From Candidatus Krumholzibacteriia bacterium (lineage in GTDB: Bacteria > Krumholzibacteriota > Krumholzibacteriia > LZORAL124-64-63): 12,184 bases of DNA. Location of the stretch: the NCBI GenBank assembly GCA_014859985.1, contig JACZKN010000456.1, forward strand, positions 1-12,184. The letters are read 5' to 3'. How positions within the stretch are numbered: the first letter of the stretch is position 1; each line of letters starts with the position of its first letter. Of the stretch, positions 1-7,307 are shown one piece after another. The translations under genes were made by a program, and so were the position numbers. A model generated the notes under the pieces. The model was not told where the DNA came from. It searched no databases and saw only the letters and a program-made list of their open reading frames with translations.

Positions 1-29
1 GGCCGCACGCCGCCGGTTCGGCCCGGCCT

Positions 30-419
30 TTATTTCACGGGTCCGCTGGGGCCCGGGTTGGCGCTGCCGTATTTGCCCAGGACCATCTTCCCGCCGCAGA
101 GCAGGGCGTCGGCCAGCCACCGCCGGTGGCGGTCGGCGTCAGGCAGTCCCGGCCACAGGGCCGCGCCGTGCAGCACCAGGGCCAGGCCCTTCGGGTTCAG
201 GCCGGGGGGGATGCGCAGCAGGGGCCGCAGGTCCAGCGGCGACCGCTTCACCCCCTGGATCACCACCAGCCGCGCCGGCCGCGAGCGGCGCAGCACCGGC
301 GCCAGCAGCCGGCTGTTCAGGCCGTCGTAGGGATCGGAACCCTGGAACCCGGCCGCGGCCAGTTCGCGCCACACGCGGTCGGCCACGGCGGCGAAGCGTG
401 CCGTCACGGCCTCAGTCAT
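30..419 (-). CDS. Short ORF: N-terminal portion of a polysaccharide-cluster protein family, probably truncated
   Basis: This ORF encodes 129 aa. Residues about 25-85 carry a GSDPYDGLNSRLL motif, then VIQGVKRSPLDLRPLL and GLNPKGLAL. I recognise this pattern from the N-terminus of proteins encoded beside exopolysaccharide and O-antigen genes, sometimes misannotated as delta-aminolevulinate dehydratase-like. Those proteins are, from memory, about 350-400 aa and continue with a Trp/Gly-rich region. Here the reading ends at a TAA soon after RRWLADALL, with a low-complexity tail (GSANPGPSGPVK), so most of the family length is missing. I looked for the continuation in the other two frames down to base 1 and found none. 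The ATG lies inside the end of the upstream oxidoreductase gene (8-nt overlap, GATGACTGA), which suggests translational coupling. It may be a decayed remnant or a short variant. Its biochemical function is unknown. Confidence 0.6.
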   Translation of the reverse strand: MTEAVTARFAAVADRVWRELAAAGFQGSDPYDGLNSRLLAPVLRRSRPARLVVIQGVKRSPLDLRPLLRIPPGLNPKGLALVLHGAALWPGLPDADRHRRWLADALLCGGKMVLGKYGSANPGPSGPVK

Positions 420-2598
420 CGCCGGCTAGGTCCGCGAGGTCGACCGCCAGCTCGCCGCCGGTCTGCAGGGCCTCGACGATGCGCAGGGTGGCCAGGGTGG
501 TGGACAGCTGCGAGGAGACGGCGATGGGCGCCCGGCCGCCGCGGATCCCGTCCAGGAAGGCCTTCACCTCGTCGGCGTGGCCCTTGCCCGGGCAGCGCTT
601 CGTGACCTTGCGCCCGCCGTACAAGGTGACGGCCTGGAAGTTCTCCAGCACCGCCGTGCGCCCGGCCCCGTGCACCTCCAGGCGCTCCTTGGGCACGGAT
701 TTGGCGCCTTCGGCGAAGTAGCCGAGCGATCCCACCGAGCCGTCGGCGAAGCGCAGGCTGATCACCACGTTGTCGGCGGCGGTGACGTCGGCGTTGGTGG
801 TGGCGATGGCGATGGCCGAGACCGCCACGGGATCGGCGCCGCACATGAACTGCATCAGGTCGACGAAGTGGCAGACCTCGCCCAGGATGCGCCCGCCGCC
901 CTCGCGGGGGTCCTGGGTCCAGTGGCCCTTGGCGATGCGGCCGGCGGCCACGCGGTAGGTCATCGTCAGCGGTCCCGGTTCGCTCCCGAAGTGCTTCTTC
1001 ACCAGTTGCGCCGAGGGCGAGAAGCGCCGATTGAACCCCACCTGCAGCACCGGCATGGTGCCGTCCGCCTGCCGGCGGCGGCAGACCGCGGCGATGGCCC
1101 GCAACTCTTCGAGGGTCAGGCACAAGGGCTTCTCCACGAACACGTGCTTGCCCGCCTCCAGGGCGGCCAGGGCCAGGGGGCCGTGCTGGTCATGACGCGT
1201 GGCCACCACCAGGGCGTCGGTGCCCGGGTGGGCGATCACCGCCTCGGCCGAACCCACGGCGTCTCGGAAGCCGCTGCGTGCGCCCACGTCGGCCGCCGTC
1301 AGGCCCGTGCGGGTGAAGATGGCGCCCAGCTCGGTGCGCGCGTCGTCGCGGAACGGCGGCAGCAGGAACGACTGGGCGAACGAACCCATGCCGGCGAAGC
1401 CGACGCCGATCTTTCCTTCGCTCTTGGCGCGGGCCGCGCTGACGGGCACCGCCGCGACCCGGGCCGCGCCTCCTGCCGGGTACTCCACCAGGATGCCGCA
1501 GAAGGGCTCGCTGCGATCGGCGATCATGGCGTAGGCCCGCGGCGCGTCGGCGAACGGGAAGCGGTGGGTGACCAGGGGCAGGGGATCGAAGGCCCCGGTG
1601 CCCATCAGGTCCAGAACCGCCTGCATATTGCGGCCCTCGGTCCAGCGCACGAACCCGTAGGGGTAGTCCAGGCCGCCCTCCTCGTAGGTGGGGTCGTAGC
1701 GGCCCGGGCCGTAGGAGCAGGACACCGCGAAGCTGAGCTCCTTCTCGTAGTAGTCGCTGCGGGGCAGGTCCATACCCACGGCGCCGACGACGACCACACG
1801 CCCGCGCTGCCGGCAGACGCGGCCCGCCATGCGCACGGGCTCGCTGCTGGCGGTGGCGGCGCAGATCAGCACCAGGTCGGCGCCGTGGCCGCGGCAGAAG
1901 TCGGCGACCATGGCCTCGACGGGCTCGGTGCCCAGGACGCCGGCGGCGTCGGCGCGGCCGGTTCCGCGCGCGCGCTCGACCGCCACCGGGTCGATGTCCG
2001 CAGCGAACACCCGGCAACCATTGGCTTTCAGCAGCTGGCAGGCCATCACGCCGATGGCGCCCAGGCCCACCACCACGGCGTTCTCGCCCAGGGTGGGCGC
2101 GGCCAGGCGCACCCCCTGCAGGGCGATGGCCGCCAGCGTGGTCATCGCGGCCGCGTCCGGCGACACGCCGGCCGGCACCCGGGCCACCAGGTTCACGGGC
2201 ACGACCACCTCGTCGGCGTGGTTGGCGTAGCCGCCGCCCGCACAGGCCACCAGGTCGCCGGGGGCGAGCCCCTCGACGCCGGCGCCGACTTCGATCACCT
2301 CGCCGGCCAGGCTGTAGCCCAGGGGCTGAGCGCCCTCCAGCTTGTCCCTCACCTTCTGGATGGTGGGGCGCAATCCCAGCTGGCCCACCATCGCGAGCAC
2401 CTGCTTGGCCTGCTCGGGCTTGGCCCGGGCCTTGCCGATCAGGGACATGCGCCCGGTGGTGATCTTGCTGCCCTCGGTGCCGGCGCTGATGGCCGACACC
2501 AGCGTGCGCACGCGCACGCAGCCGGGCCCCAGCAGGGGGGCCGGTGCCTCGACCAGGCGCACCGCACCGTCCTTGAGGGTCTGGGCCAGGATCTTCAC
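412..2598 (-). CDS. Bi-domain oxidoreductase: MDR-type dehydrogenase fused to Gfo/Idh/MocA dehydrogenase
   Basis: A 728-aa fusion. Residues 1 to about 375 form a medium-chain dehydrogenase/reductase unit, with a GroES-like part and then a Rossmann motif, VGLGAIG, at 177-183. Residues about 396-728 form a Gfo/Idh/MocA unit: dinucleotide fold at GVGFAGMGSF (398-407), the conserved EKP triad at 489-491, and a GGGRILGEVCHFVD stretch holding His577 and Asp580, matching the family's catalytic His region. This two-domain architecture is known from surface-polysaccharide clusters and is thought to redox-modify a nucleotide sugar or glycan; the substrate is unknown. The alcohol-dehydrogenase zinc ligands are not evident: SAISAGTEGSK stands where GxCGTD is expected, so the first unit is probably zinc-independent. 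The GTG start at 2598 is chosen because AAAGGAG precedes it by 5 nt and the family's N-terminal pattern begins there. It leads the operon that includes the short downstream ORF. Confidence 0.93.
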   Translation of the reverse strand: MKILAQTLKDGAVRLVEAPAPLLGPGCVRVRTLVSAISAGTEGSKITTGRMSLIGKARAKPEQAKQVLAMVGQLGLRPTIQKVRDKLEGAQPLGYSLAGEVIEVGAGVEGLAPGDLVACAGGGYANHADEVVVPVNLVARVPAGVSPDAAAMTTLAAIALQGVRLAAPTLGENAVVVGLGAIGVMACQLLKANGCRVFAADIDPVAVERARGTGRADAAGVLGTEPVEAMVADFCRGHGADLVLICAATASSEPVRMAGRVCRQRGRVVVVGAVGMDLPRSDYYEKELSFAVSCSYGPGRYDPTYEEGGLDYPYGFVRWTEGRNMQAVLDLMGTGAFDPLPLVTHRFPFADAPRAYAMIADRSEPFCGILVEYPAGGAARVAAVPVSAARAKSEGKIGVGFAGMGSFAQSFLLPPFRDDARTELGAIFTRTGLTAADVGARSGFRDAVGSAEAVIAHPGTDALVVATRHDQHGPLALAALEAGKHVFVEKPLCLTLEELRAIAAVCRRRQADGTMPVLQVGFNRRFSPSAQLVKKHFGSEPGPLTMTYRVAAGRIAKGHWTQDPREGGGRILGEVCHFVDLMQFMCGADPVAVSAIAIATTNADVTAADNVVISLRFADGSVGSLGYFAEGAKSVPKERLEVHGAGRTAVLENFQAVTLYGGRKVTKRCPGKGHADEVKAFLDGIRGGRAPIAVSSQLSTTLATLRIVEALQTGGELAVDLADLAGDD

Positions 2599-2603
2599 TT
2601 GGG

Positions 2604-2610
2604 CTCCTTT
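2604..2610 (-). promoter_or_regulatory. Ribosome binding site setting the GTG start of the bi-domain oxidoreductase
   Basis: AAAGGAG on the minus strand is followed by a 5-nt spacer (CCCAA) and then GTG at 2598. The reading frame stays open far upstream, so this site decides the start. The residues after it (KILAQTLKDG) fit the beginning of the family. Confidence 0.75.
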
Positions 2611-2650
2611 GCCGGTAGCGCCGTATCCCCTTGTCGTCGTTACCGGTAGC
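2609..2650. repeat. 11-bp imperfect direct repeat in the leader of the oxidoreductase gene
   Basis: TTGCCGGTAGC at 2609-2619 and TTACCGGTAGC at 2640-2650 differ at one base and are 31 bp apart start to start, close to three helical turns. Both lie in the transcribed leader downstream of the predicted promoter. The second copy overlaps the left arm of a short inverted repeat, TAGCCA-GGGA-TGGCTA (2647-2662). Regulator half-sites are possible, but no known operator was recognised. Confidence 0.45.
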
Positions 2651-2695
2651 CAGGGATGGCTATTAAGCGGGCTCCGCGCCGGATCCAAACCTTGA

Positions 2696-2724
2696 TCTAT
2701 AGTCCTTCCACGCCCCAATGCCAA
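2696..2724 (-). promoter_or_regulatory. Sigma70-like promoter for the bi-domain oxidoreductase operon
   Basis: On the minus strand TTGGCA (2719-2724) and TATAGA (2696-2701) are separated by exactly 17 bp. Each box matches the sigma70 consensus at five or four of six positions. Transcription would start near 2689, giving a leader of about 90 nt before the GTG. This AT-containing patch stands out in otherwise GC-rich sequence. It is inferred from sequence only. Confidence 0.55.
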
Positions 2725-2758
2725 GGTCGAACCGTGCAAACGACGCCTTCCGGGAGGC

Positions 2759-2787
2759 TTGCCTCGGCCCGGGGCAGGGTCTATCCT
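2759..2787 (+). promoter_or_regulatory. Candidate sigma70-like promoter for the mqnA operon
   Basis: TTGCCT (2759-2764) and TATCCT (2782-2787) are 17 bp apart on the plus strand, about 70 nt before the mqnA ATG. The match is moderate. A small inverted repeat, GAGGC-TT-GCCTC (2754-2765), overlaps the -35 box and could be an operator, though it is short enough to be chance at this GC content. Confidence 0.4.
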
Positions 2788-2856
2788 TGCCCTGACGCCG
2801 CCGCCGGCTCCACCGCGCGTCCTGCCCCCCACCCGAACCGGGACCCGACCGCCGCC

Positions 2857-3711
2857 ATGATCTACCGCGTCGCCGCCGTCTCCTTCCTGAACACGCTGCC
2901 TTTGATCGAGCGGTTCCTGGACGGCCGCGACCCGCGGGTGGTCCTGACCCGGGCCCTGCCGGCCCTGCTGGCGGACGAATTGGCGGCCGGCCGCGCCGAC
3001 GTGGCCCTCTTGCCGGTGGCCGAGATCCTGCGGGGCAAGAGCGGCGGCCTGCTGGCCCCCGGCTGGGGCATCGCCTGCCGGGGCGCCGTGGACAGCGTCA
3101 AGATCTTCGTCCACGGCGATCCTGCCCGCCTGGAGCGGGTGCGGGCCGACCGGGCCTCCCGCTCCTCGGTGGCCCTGCTGCAGGTGCTGCTGGCCGAACG
3201 CTGGGGCGCGGCGCCGCCGTTCGTGGAGGCCGAGCCCGTGCCCGGGCAGTTCCCCGAGCCGGGCGAGGGCGTGCTGGCCATCGGCGACCGCTGTTTCGCC
3301 TACGAAGGGGCGCTGCGGGCCGCCGGACAGACGGACGTCCAGGCCGTCGACCTGGGCGCCGCCTGGCTCGACCTGACCGGCCTGCCCTTCGTCTTCGCGG
3401 CCTGGGCGGTGGCGCCGGATTTCGCGGCCCGGGCCGGCGCGGCCGGGGTGCGGGAGCTGGCCGCCCTGCTGGACGAGGCCCTGGCCGACGGGTACGCCCG
3501 GCGCGCGCAGATCGCCGCCCGCGAGGGCGCCGCCGGGCGCCTGGGACCCGGCGGGGAGGCGGGTGCCGCGGCGATCACCTATTATTTCGAGCGGTCCCTG
3601 CACTTCCGCCTGGACGAGGGGGACCTGGCCGGCATCGACCGTTTCCGGCAACTCTGTGTGCAGCACGGCGTCCTGCCCGCGGGCACGGCGCCGCTCTTTC
3701 TCGTGAGGTAG
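2857..3711 (+). CDS. mqnA: Chorismate dehydratase MqnA (futalosine menaquinone pathway)
   Basis: A 284-aa protein of the usual MqnA length (about 270-290). MqnA dehydrates chorismate to 3-(1-carboxyvinyloxy)benzoate, the first committed step of the futalosine route to menaquinone, in the cytoplasm. It has a periplasmic-binding-protein-like fold. Family signatures seen are VAAVSFLNTLPL (5-16), ADVALLPVAEI (47-57), the SRSSVALLQVLL stretch (101-112), AIGDRCF (141-147) and DLTGLPFVFAAWAV (172-185). The ATG at 2857 is chosen because MIYRVAAVSFLNT matches the family start; the Shine-Dalgarno before it is weak, and the frame is open further upstream without family-like sequence. mqnC follows after 6 nt. 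The other pathway genes (mqnB, mqnD, mqnE) are not in the window and must lie elsewhere if the pathway is complete. Confidence 0.93.
   Translation: MIYRVAAVSFLNTLPLIERFLDGRDPRVVLTRALPALLADELAAGRADVALLPVAEILRGKSGGLLAPGWGIACRGAVDSVKIFVHGDPARLERVRADRASRSSVALLQVLLAERWGAAPPFVEAEPVPGQFPEPGEGVLAIGDRCFAYEGALRAAGQTDVQAVDLGAAWLDLTGLPFVFAAWAVAPDFAARAGAAGVRELAALLDEALADGYARRAQIAAREGAAGRLGPGGEAGAAAITYYFERSLHFRLDEGDLAGIDRFRQLCVQHGVLPAGTAPLFLVR
3705..3709 (+). promoter_or_regulatory. Ribosome binding site supporting the GTG start of mqnC
   Basis: GAGGT, overlapping the last codons of mqnA, is placed 8 nt before GTG 3718. The alternative ATG at 3754 has only a weak GGA at a suitable distance. This favours the longer mqnC protein and suggests coupling to mqnA translation. 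Confidence 0.5.
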
Positions 3712-3717
3712 CATCGC

Positions 3718-4956
3718 GTGCGTCCTGCCAACGGATCGTCCGGAATCGGCCCCATGGACCCCGAGCGCTTCCGCCAGCTGGTCGACCTGAAGGAGCAGCA
3801 GGAGGCCGTGCGTGAGCCTGCGCCCGTCGTGGTCGAGCCCATCCGCCTGCCGACGCGGTCCTCGGACCTCGCGCGCGAGCTGCTGGACGAGGCCCTGGAG
3901 CGGCGCCTCAGCGGCGGCGAGCTCCTGATCCTCTTCGAGGAGGCCGCGCTGCACGACCTGGGCCGGGTGGCCCACGAGCTGCGCCTGCGCCGCGCCGACC
4001 CGGACGTGGTCACCTACATCATCGACCGCAACGTCACCTACACCAACCTCTGCTACGCCGACTGCAAGTTCTGCGCGTTCAACCGCCACCTGGACGACGA
4101 CGACTCCTACCTGCTGGACCTCGAGACCATCGTCGCCAAGTGCCGCACCGTGGTCGAGGCCGGCGGCAACCAGATCCTCCTGCAGGGCGGGCACCACCCC
4201 AAGCAGCGGCTGGGCTACTACGAAGAGATGCTGCAGGGCATCAAGACGGCCTACCCGGACCTGTGGATCCACGGCTTCTCGCCCAGCGAGATCCAGCACT
4301 TCGCCCGCCTGAACGGCCTGCCTGCGCCGGTGGTGCTGCAGCGGCTGAAGGAGGCCGGGCTGGACTCCATCCCCGGCGGCGGCGCCGAGATCCTCAGCGA
4401 CCGGGTGCGCCGGGTGCTGGCCCCGGGCAAGGCCATGTCCGGCGAGTGGATCGAGATCATGGAGCAGGCCCACGCGGTCGGCCTGCCGACGACCGTGACC
4501 ATGATGCACAGCCACATCGAGACCTACGCCGAGCGGGTCGAGCATTTCCTGCGCGTGCGCGCGAGCCAGGACAGGACCGGCGGCTACACCGCGTTCATTC
4601 CCTGGACCTTCCAGCCGGGCAACACCCCCCTGATGGACGAGCCCGAGCTGAAGGCCGCCGTCCTGGCCCACGGCTACCTGGGCGCCTCGGACTACCTGCG
4701 CAACCTGGCGATCAGCCGCATCGCCCTGGACAACTTCCGCAACCTGCAGTCCTCCTGGGTGACCCAGGGCAAGGCCGTGGGGCAGCTGACCCTCTGGTAC
4801 GGCGCCAACGACCTGGGCAGCCTGATGATGGAAGAAAGCGTGGTCTCGGCTGCCGGCACCACCCACCCGTTGACGCGCGGCGACCTGGACGAGATGATCG
4901 AGGGGGCCGGCTTCCGGCCCGCGCTCAGGGACAACGGCTACAACATCGTGGACTGA
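3718..4956 (+). CDS. mqnC: Cyclic dehypoxanthinyl futalosine synthase MqnC (radical SAM)
   Basis: A 412-aa radical SAM enzyme. The CxxxCxxC cluster motif is Cys112, Cys116 and Cys119 in NLCYADCKFCAF. MqnC cyclises dehypoxanthine futalosine in menaquinone synthesis. It is assigned to MqnC rather than its paralogue MqnE by NQILLQGGHHP (151-161), HGFSPSEI (185-192), SIPGGGAEILSDRVR (217-231), AFIPWTFQPGNT (292-303) and the SSWVTQGKAVGQL / GANDLGSLMMEE block (345-373); MqnE has a different version of that last block. The first 50 or so residues before LARELLDEALERRLS have no counterpart I know in typical MqnC (about 360 aa), so this is an N-terminal extension; starting at ATG 3754 would remove only 12 residues of it. 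It sits 6 nt after mqnA and 16 nt before the sulfotransferase gene. Confidence 0.92.
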   Translation: MRPANGSSGIGPMDPERFRQLVDLKEQQEAVREPAPVVVEPIRLPTRSSDLARELLDEALERRLSGGELLILFEEAALHDLGRVAHELRLRRADPDVVTYIIDRNVTYTNLCYADCKFCAFNRHLDDDDSYLLDLETIVAKCRTVVEAGGNQILLQGGHHPKQRLGYYEEMLQGIKTAYPDLWIHGFSPSEIQHFARLNGLPAPVVLQRLKEAGLDSIPGGGAEILSDRVRRVLAPGKAMSGEWIEIMEQAHAVGLPTTVTMMHSHIETYAERVEHFLRVRASQDRTGGYTAFIPWTFQPGNTPLMDEPELKAAVLAHGYLGASDYLRNLAISRIALDNFRNLQSSWVTQGKAVGQLTLWYGANDLGSLMMEESVVSAAGTTHPLTRGDLDEMIEGAGFRPALRDNGYNIVD

Positions 4957-4972
4957 ACCGCGGGGGCGGGGC

Positions 4973-5845
4973 ATGCGGCTGGCATCGGAGGGCGGCGTCG
5001 GGTTCCGCGAGGCGCAGGCGTTCCGTCTCTTGAGGCTGCGCAAGCGGGCGCGCCAGTTCGTGAAGTACCGCCCGGGGATGCCCAAGACCGTGCTCTGCGT
5101 GGTCGGCTGCCAGCGCAGCGGCACCTCCATGCTGCACCACCTGTTCCGCCTGGACCAGGACACCGTCACCTACGACGAGGTCAGCCCGCTGTCCACCCGG
5201 GATCCGGAGCGGCTGCGTCTGGATCCGCGCGAGGACGTCCAGCGGCGCATCGCCTCCGACCGGGCGCCCTTCGTCGTCCTCAAGCCCCTGGTGGAGTCCC
5301 AGAACCTGCCGCAGATGCTCGACTGGTTCCCCGACGCCCGGGCCATCTGGATCTACCGCGACTTCCGGGCCGTCGCGGCCTCAAATCTACGCTTCTTCGG
5401 CGAACGCAACGGGTTCGACGACCTGGCGCCCATCCTGGCCGGCGACTGCGCCGACTGGCGGGCCGAGCACCTGGCCCCAGCCGACGCCGAGCGGATCCGG
5501 CAGGCGGCGGCCGGGCCCCTGGGCGCCCACGACGCGGCGGTCCTCTTCTGGTGGGCGCGCAATTCCCTGTACTTTTCCCTGGGCCTGGTGTCCGATCCCC
5601 GGGTGGCCCTGTGCCGCTACGAGGACCTGGTGACCAGCCCGGCCGCGGTGATGCGCCGGGCCTACGCCTTCGTGGGCCGGCCGTACCCGGGCGATGCCAT
5701 CGTCAAGGACGTGTTCGCCGGGTCGAAAGGCAGGGGCCGGGACCTGCCCCTGGGCGACGCCGTGCGGGCCATGGGCGAGGGGATGCTGGCCGAACTGGAC
5801 GCGGCCCGCAGCCTTCTGCCGGAACCGGCCGCCGCCGGCCGCTGA
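4973..5845 (+). CDS. PAPS-dependent sulfotransferase family protein
   Basis: A 290-aa protein. GCQRSGTS at 45-52 is the 5'-phosphosulfate-binding loop. IYRDFRAVAASNLR (127-140) sits where the 3'-phosphate-binding Arg and Ser (here Arg129 and Ser137) are found in the family, and CRYEDLVTSP (214-223) is a common later motif. Such enzymes transfer sulfate from PAPS to a hydroxyl or amino group of a glycan, lipid or small molecule; the acceptor cannot be read from sequence. No signal peptide or membrane segment is seen, so it acts in the cytoplasm. The ATG at 4973 follows a G-rich stretch; Met36 (MPKTVLCVVG) is a possible shorter start. The flippase gene begins 28 nt later, which suggests that the acceptor is a lipid-linked saccharide. 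The preceding mqn genes make a quinone-linked acceptor conceivable, but nothing in the protein indicates it. Confidence 0.85.
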   Translation: MRLASEGGVGFREAQAFRLLRLRKRARQFVKYRPGMPKTVLCVVGCQRSGTSMLHHLFRLDQDTVTYDEVSPLSTRDPERLRLDPREDVQRRIASDRAPFVVLKPLVESQNLPQMLDWFPDARAIWIYRDFRAVAASNLRFFGERNGFDDLAPILAGDCADWRAEHLAPADAERIRQAAAGPLGAHDAAVLFWWARNSLYFSLGLVSDPRVALCRYEDLVTSPAAVMRRAYAFVGRPYPGDAIVKDVFAGSKGRGRDLPLGDAVRAMGEGMLAELDAARSLLPEPAAAGR

Positions 5846-5873
5846 CCTCCAACTGCAGACCACCGGGACGGCG

Positions 5874-7190
5874 ATGCTCAGCAGTTCGATGTACCTGTTC
5901 GCCTCGAAAGTGATCGGCTACGGCGTCCGCATCCTGGTGCCGATCGCCCTGGTGCGCATCCTGTCCAAGGAGGACTTCGGGGCCTACAACCAGTTCTTCC
6001 TGCTGGAGGTGCTAGTCCAGACGATCTTCCAGATGGGCGTGGTGCAATCTCTCTTCTACTTCGTGCCAAGGGATCGGGACAATGCCGGCGGCTATCTCGT
6101 CAACAGCCTGGGTCTGAACACAGTCATCTACACTTCGGCCTATGCGCTCGTCTGGTGCTTTCGCGGGCAGGTCGCGCGGCTGCTGGGTATCGGCGTCATC
6201 TTCGACTACTTCTGGTACATCTTCTTCTATGCGTTGCTCGTCATGCTGAATATCTGCCTCGAGTCCTATTGCGCCGCGCGCCGGGAGATCCGGGCGGCCT
6301 CCTTCCTGACGATCCAGCGCGAGGTCGTCGCCGCAGTCGCCACCTTTGGTGCCGCCATCGCCTACCGCAGCCTGGACAAGATCTTCCTGGGACTAGTCAT
6401 CGGGCGTGCGCTATCGCTGGCGATCGGTCTCGCCTACGTGCATGTCCGCCTGAACGGCTTCGCGTCCCGCCGCTATTTCTTCAGCGTTTGGGAGCAGATA
6501 CGGTACGGACTCGTCCTTGGCGTCGGTGGAACGGTCGGAACGGTCGCGATGCGCCTGCACGAGATCGCGGTGAACCGCAATTACGACATCGAGACGTACG
6601 CCGTCTACGCCGCCGGCCTGAAGCAGATACCCGTCCTTCAGTTCTTCTCCCAGTCGATTGCCGCCGTCGCGCTCGGTCAGTTCGCGATGCTGGTCAAGAA
6701 CGACGACTGGTCGGGTGTCCGCCAGTTCTGGGATCGCATTCTTGGAACGATGTACGGGGTCGGACTGCCGGTCATCCTGCTTTTCGTGGCCGTGGCGGAT
6801 CCGCTGGTCCGTCTGATGTTCACCAGCGAATACGCAGGGGCGGTTGCGATCTTCCGCCTGAATCTGCTGGGCACGTTGTCGCTCGTGCTGAACTCCACGT
6901 TGGTGCTCAGGGCGATGGATCGGAATGACGTGACCCTGAAGGTCAATATCGGCATGTTCGTGCTGCTGTTTCCCGCCTTGTACGCCGGCATGAAGCTGGC
7001 AGGGCTGGAGGGGATCATCGCCGCCCACGGACTGCTGTTGCTGGTGAACCGGATCGCCGCGCAGGCCTATTTGAACCGTCTTGTCCCGGTCCATCTCGGC
7101 TACGTACCTTCCCCACAGTCGGTTCGGGCGTTCTATGTGGGAGGCTGGCGGCGCGCGGTCGCCTGGGCCGGGCGCCGGCGGAGCCGCTGA
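5874..7190 (+). CDS. Wzx-like oligosaccharide flippase, inner-membrane protein
   Basis: A 438-aa polytopic membrane protein of the MOP/polysaccharide transporter class. The first segment resembles family N-termini (VIGYGVRILVPIALVRILSKEDFGAYNQ, in two parts at 13-32 and 33-40). Further hydrophobic segments lie near 42-63, 82-95, 112-130, 149-164, 169-190, 212-226, 257-274, 290-308, 329-346, 357-372 and 379-396, so about 12 membrane spans. The N-terminus is typical and the length is slightly short. Wzx proteins flip undecaprenyl-linked repeat units to the periplasm; the substrate here is not readable. The ATG at 5874 has GGGA 5 nt upstream, and the sequence upstream in frame is not family-like. 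Base composition is visibly less GC-rich than in mqnA/mqnC from about 6040 on, as often seen for O-antigen and EPS genes, hinting at exchange. The basic C-terminal tail (RRAVAWAGRRRSR) is likely cytoplasmic. Confidence 0.88.
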   Translation: MLSSSMYLFASKVIGYGVRILVPIALVRILSKEDFGAYNQFFLLEVLVQTIFQMGVVQSLFYFVPRDRDNAGGYLVNSLGLNTVIYTSAYALVWCFRGQVARLLGIGVIFDYFWYIFFYALLVMLNICLESYCAARREIRAASFLTIQREVVAAVATFGAAIAYRSLDKIFLGLVIGRALSLAIGLAYVHVRLNGFASRRYFFSVWEQIRYGLVLGVGGTVGTVAMRLHEIAVNRNYDIETYAVYAAGLKQIPVLQFFSQSIAAVALGQFAMLVKNDDWSGVRQFWDRILGTMYGVGLPVILLFVAVADPLVRLMFTSEYAGAVAIFRLNLLGTLSLVLNSTLVLRAMDRNDVTLKVNIGMFVLLFPALYAGMKLAGLEGIIAAHGLLLLVNRIAAQAYLNRLVPVHLGYVPSPQSVRAFYVGGWRRAVAWAGRRRSR

Positions 7191-7307
7191 CGAGCGCCGC
7201 AAGGCGGTTTCCTCGGCCCGGCCGTACGGGTCTGCGCCTTGCATGTTCCCGATTGTCGCCCGCAAATCGTGCAGAATCCAACGACCACGCCATCTGGGGG
7301 TCTCAGC
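7191..7307 (+). other. Spacer between flippase and lipoprotein genes
   Basis: 117 nt without a gene. CGCC-GCAA-GGCG at 7195-7206 is a 4-bp stem with a GNRA-type loop followed by GTTTCCTC, too short to call a terminator. No convincing -35/-10 pair was found for the lipoprotein gene, so it could be read through from the flippase operon. Confidence 0.4.

Noticed and set aside
577..2649. A 690-codon plus-strand frame opposite the oxidoreductase
   Set aside because: It is antisense to a well-recognised two-domain gene, and its translation is His/Gly/Ala/Gln-rich shadow sequence without domains.
2698..2703. TATAGT read as a plus-strand -10 box for mqnA
   Set aside because: No -35-like sequence occurs 16-18 bp upstream (CGCGCC there). 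The same bases give a much better minus-strand promoter.
2719..2740. Possible sigma54 promoter based on the TTGGCA core
   Set aside because: The required TTGC at -12 is absent at the correct spacing both here and at the similar site near 11162.
412..5169. A 1585-codon open frame on the minus strand running through the mqnA and mqnC region and into the oxidoreductase
   Set aside because: Only its last 728 codons match known domains. The rest is antisense to mqnA, mqnC and the sulfotransferase start, with the low-complexity Gly/Arg/Ala/His/Gln composition typical of shadow frames at very high GC.
7195..7220. Possible intrinsic terminator after the flippase gene
   Set aside because: The stem is only 4 bp (CGCC/GGCG) and the following GTTTCCTC is a poor U-tract.
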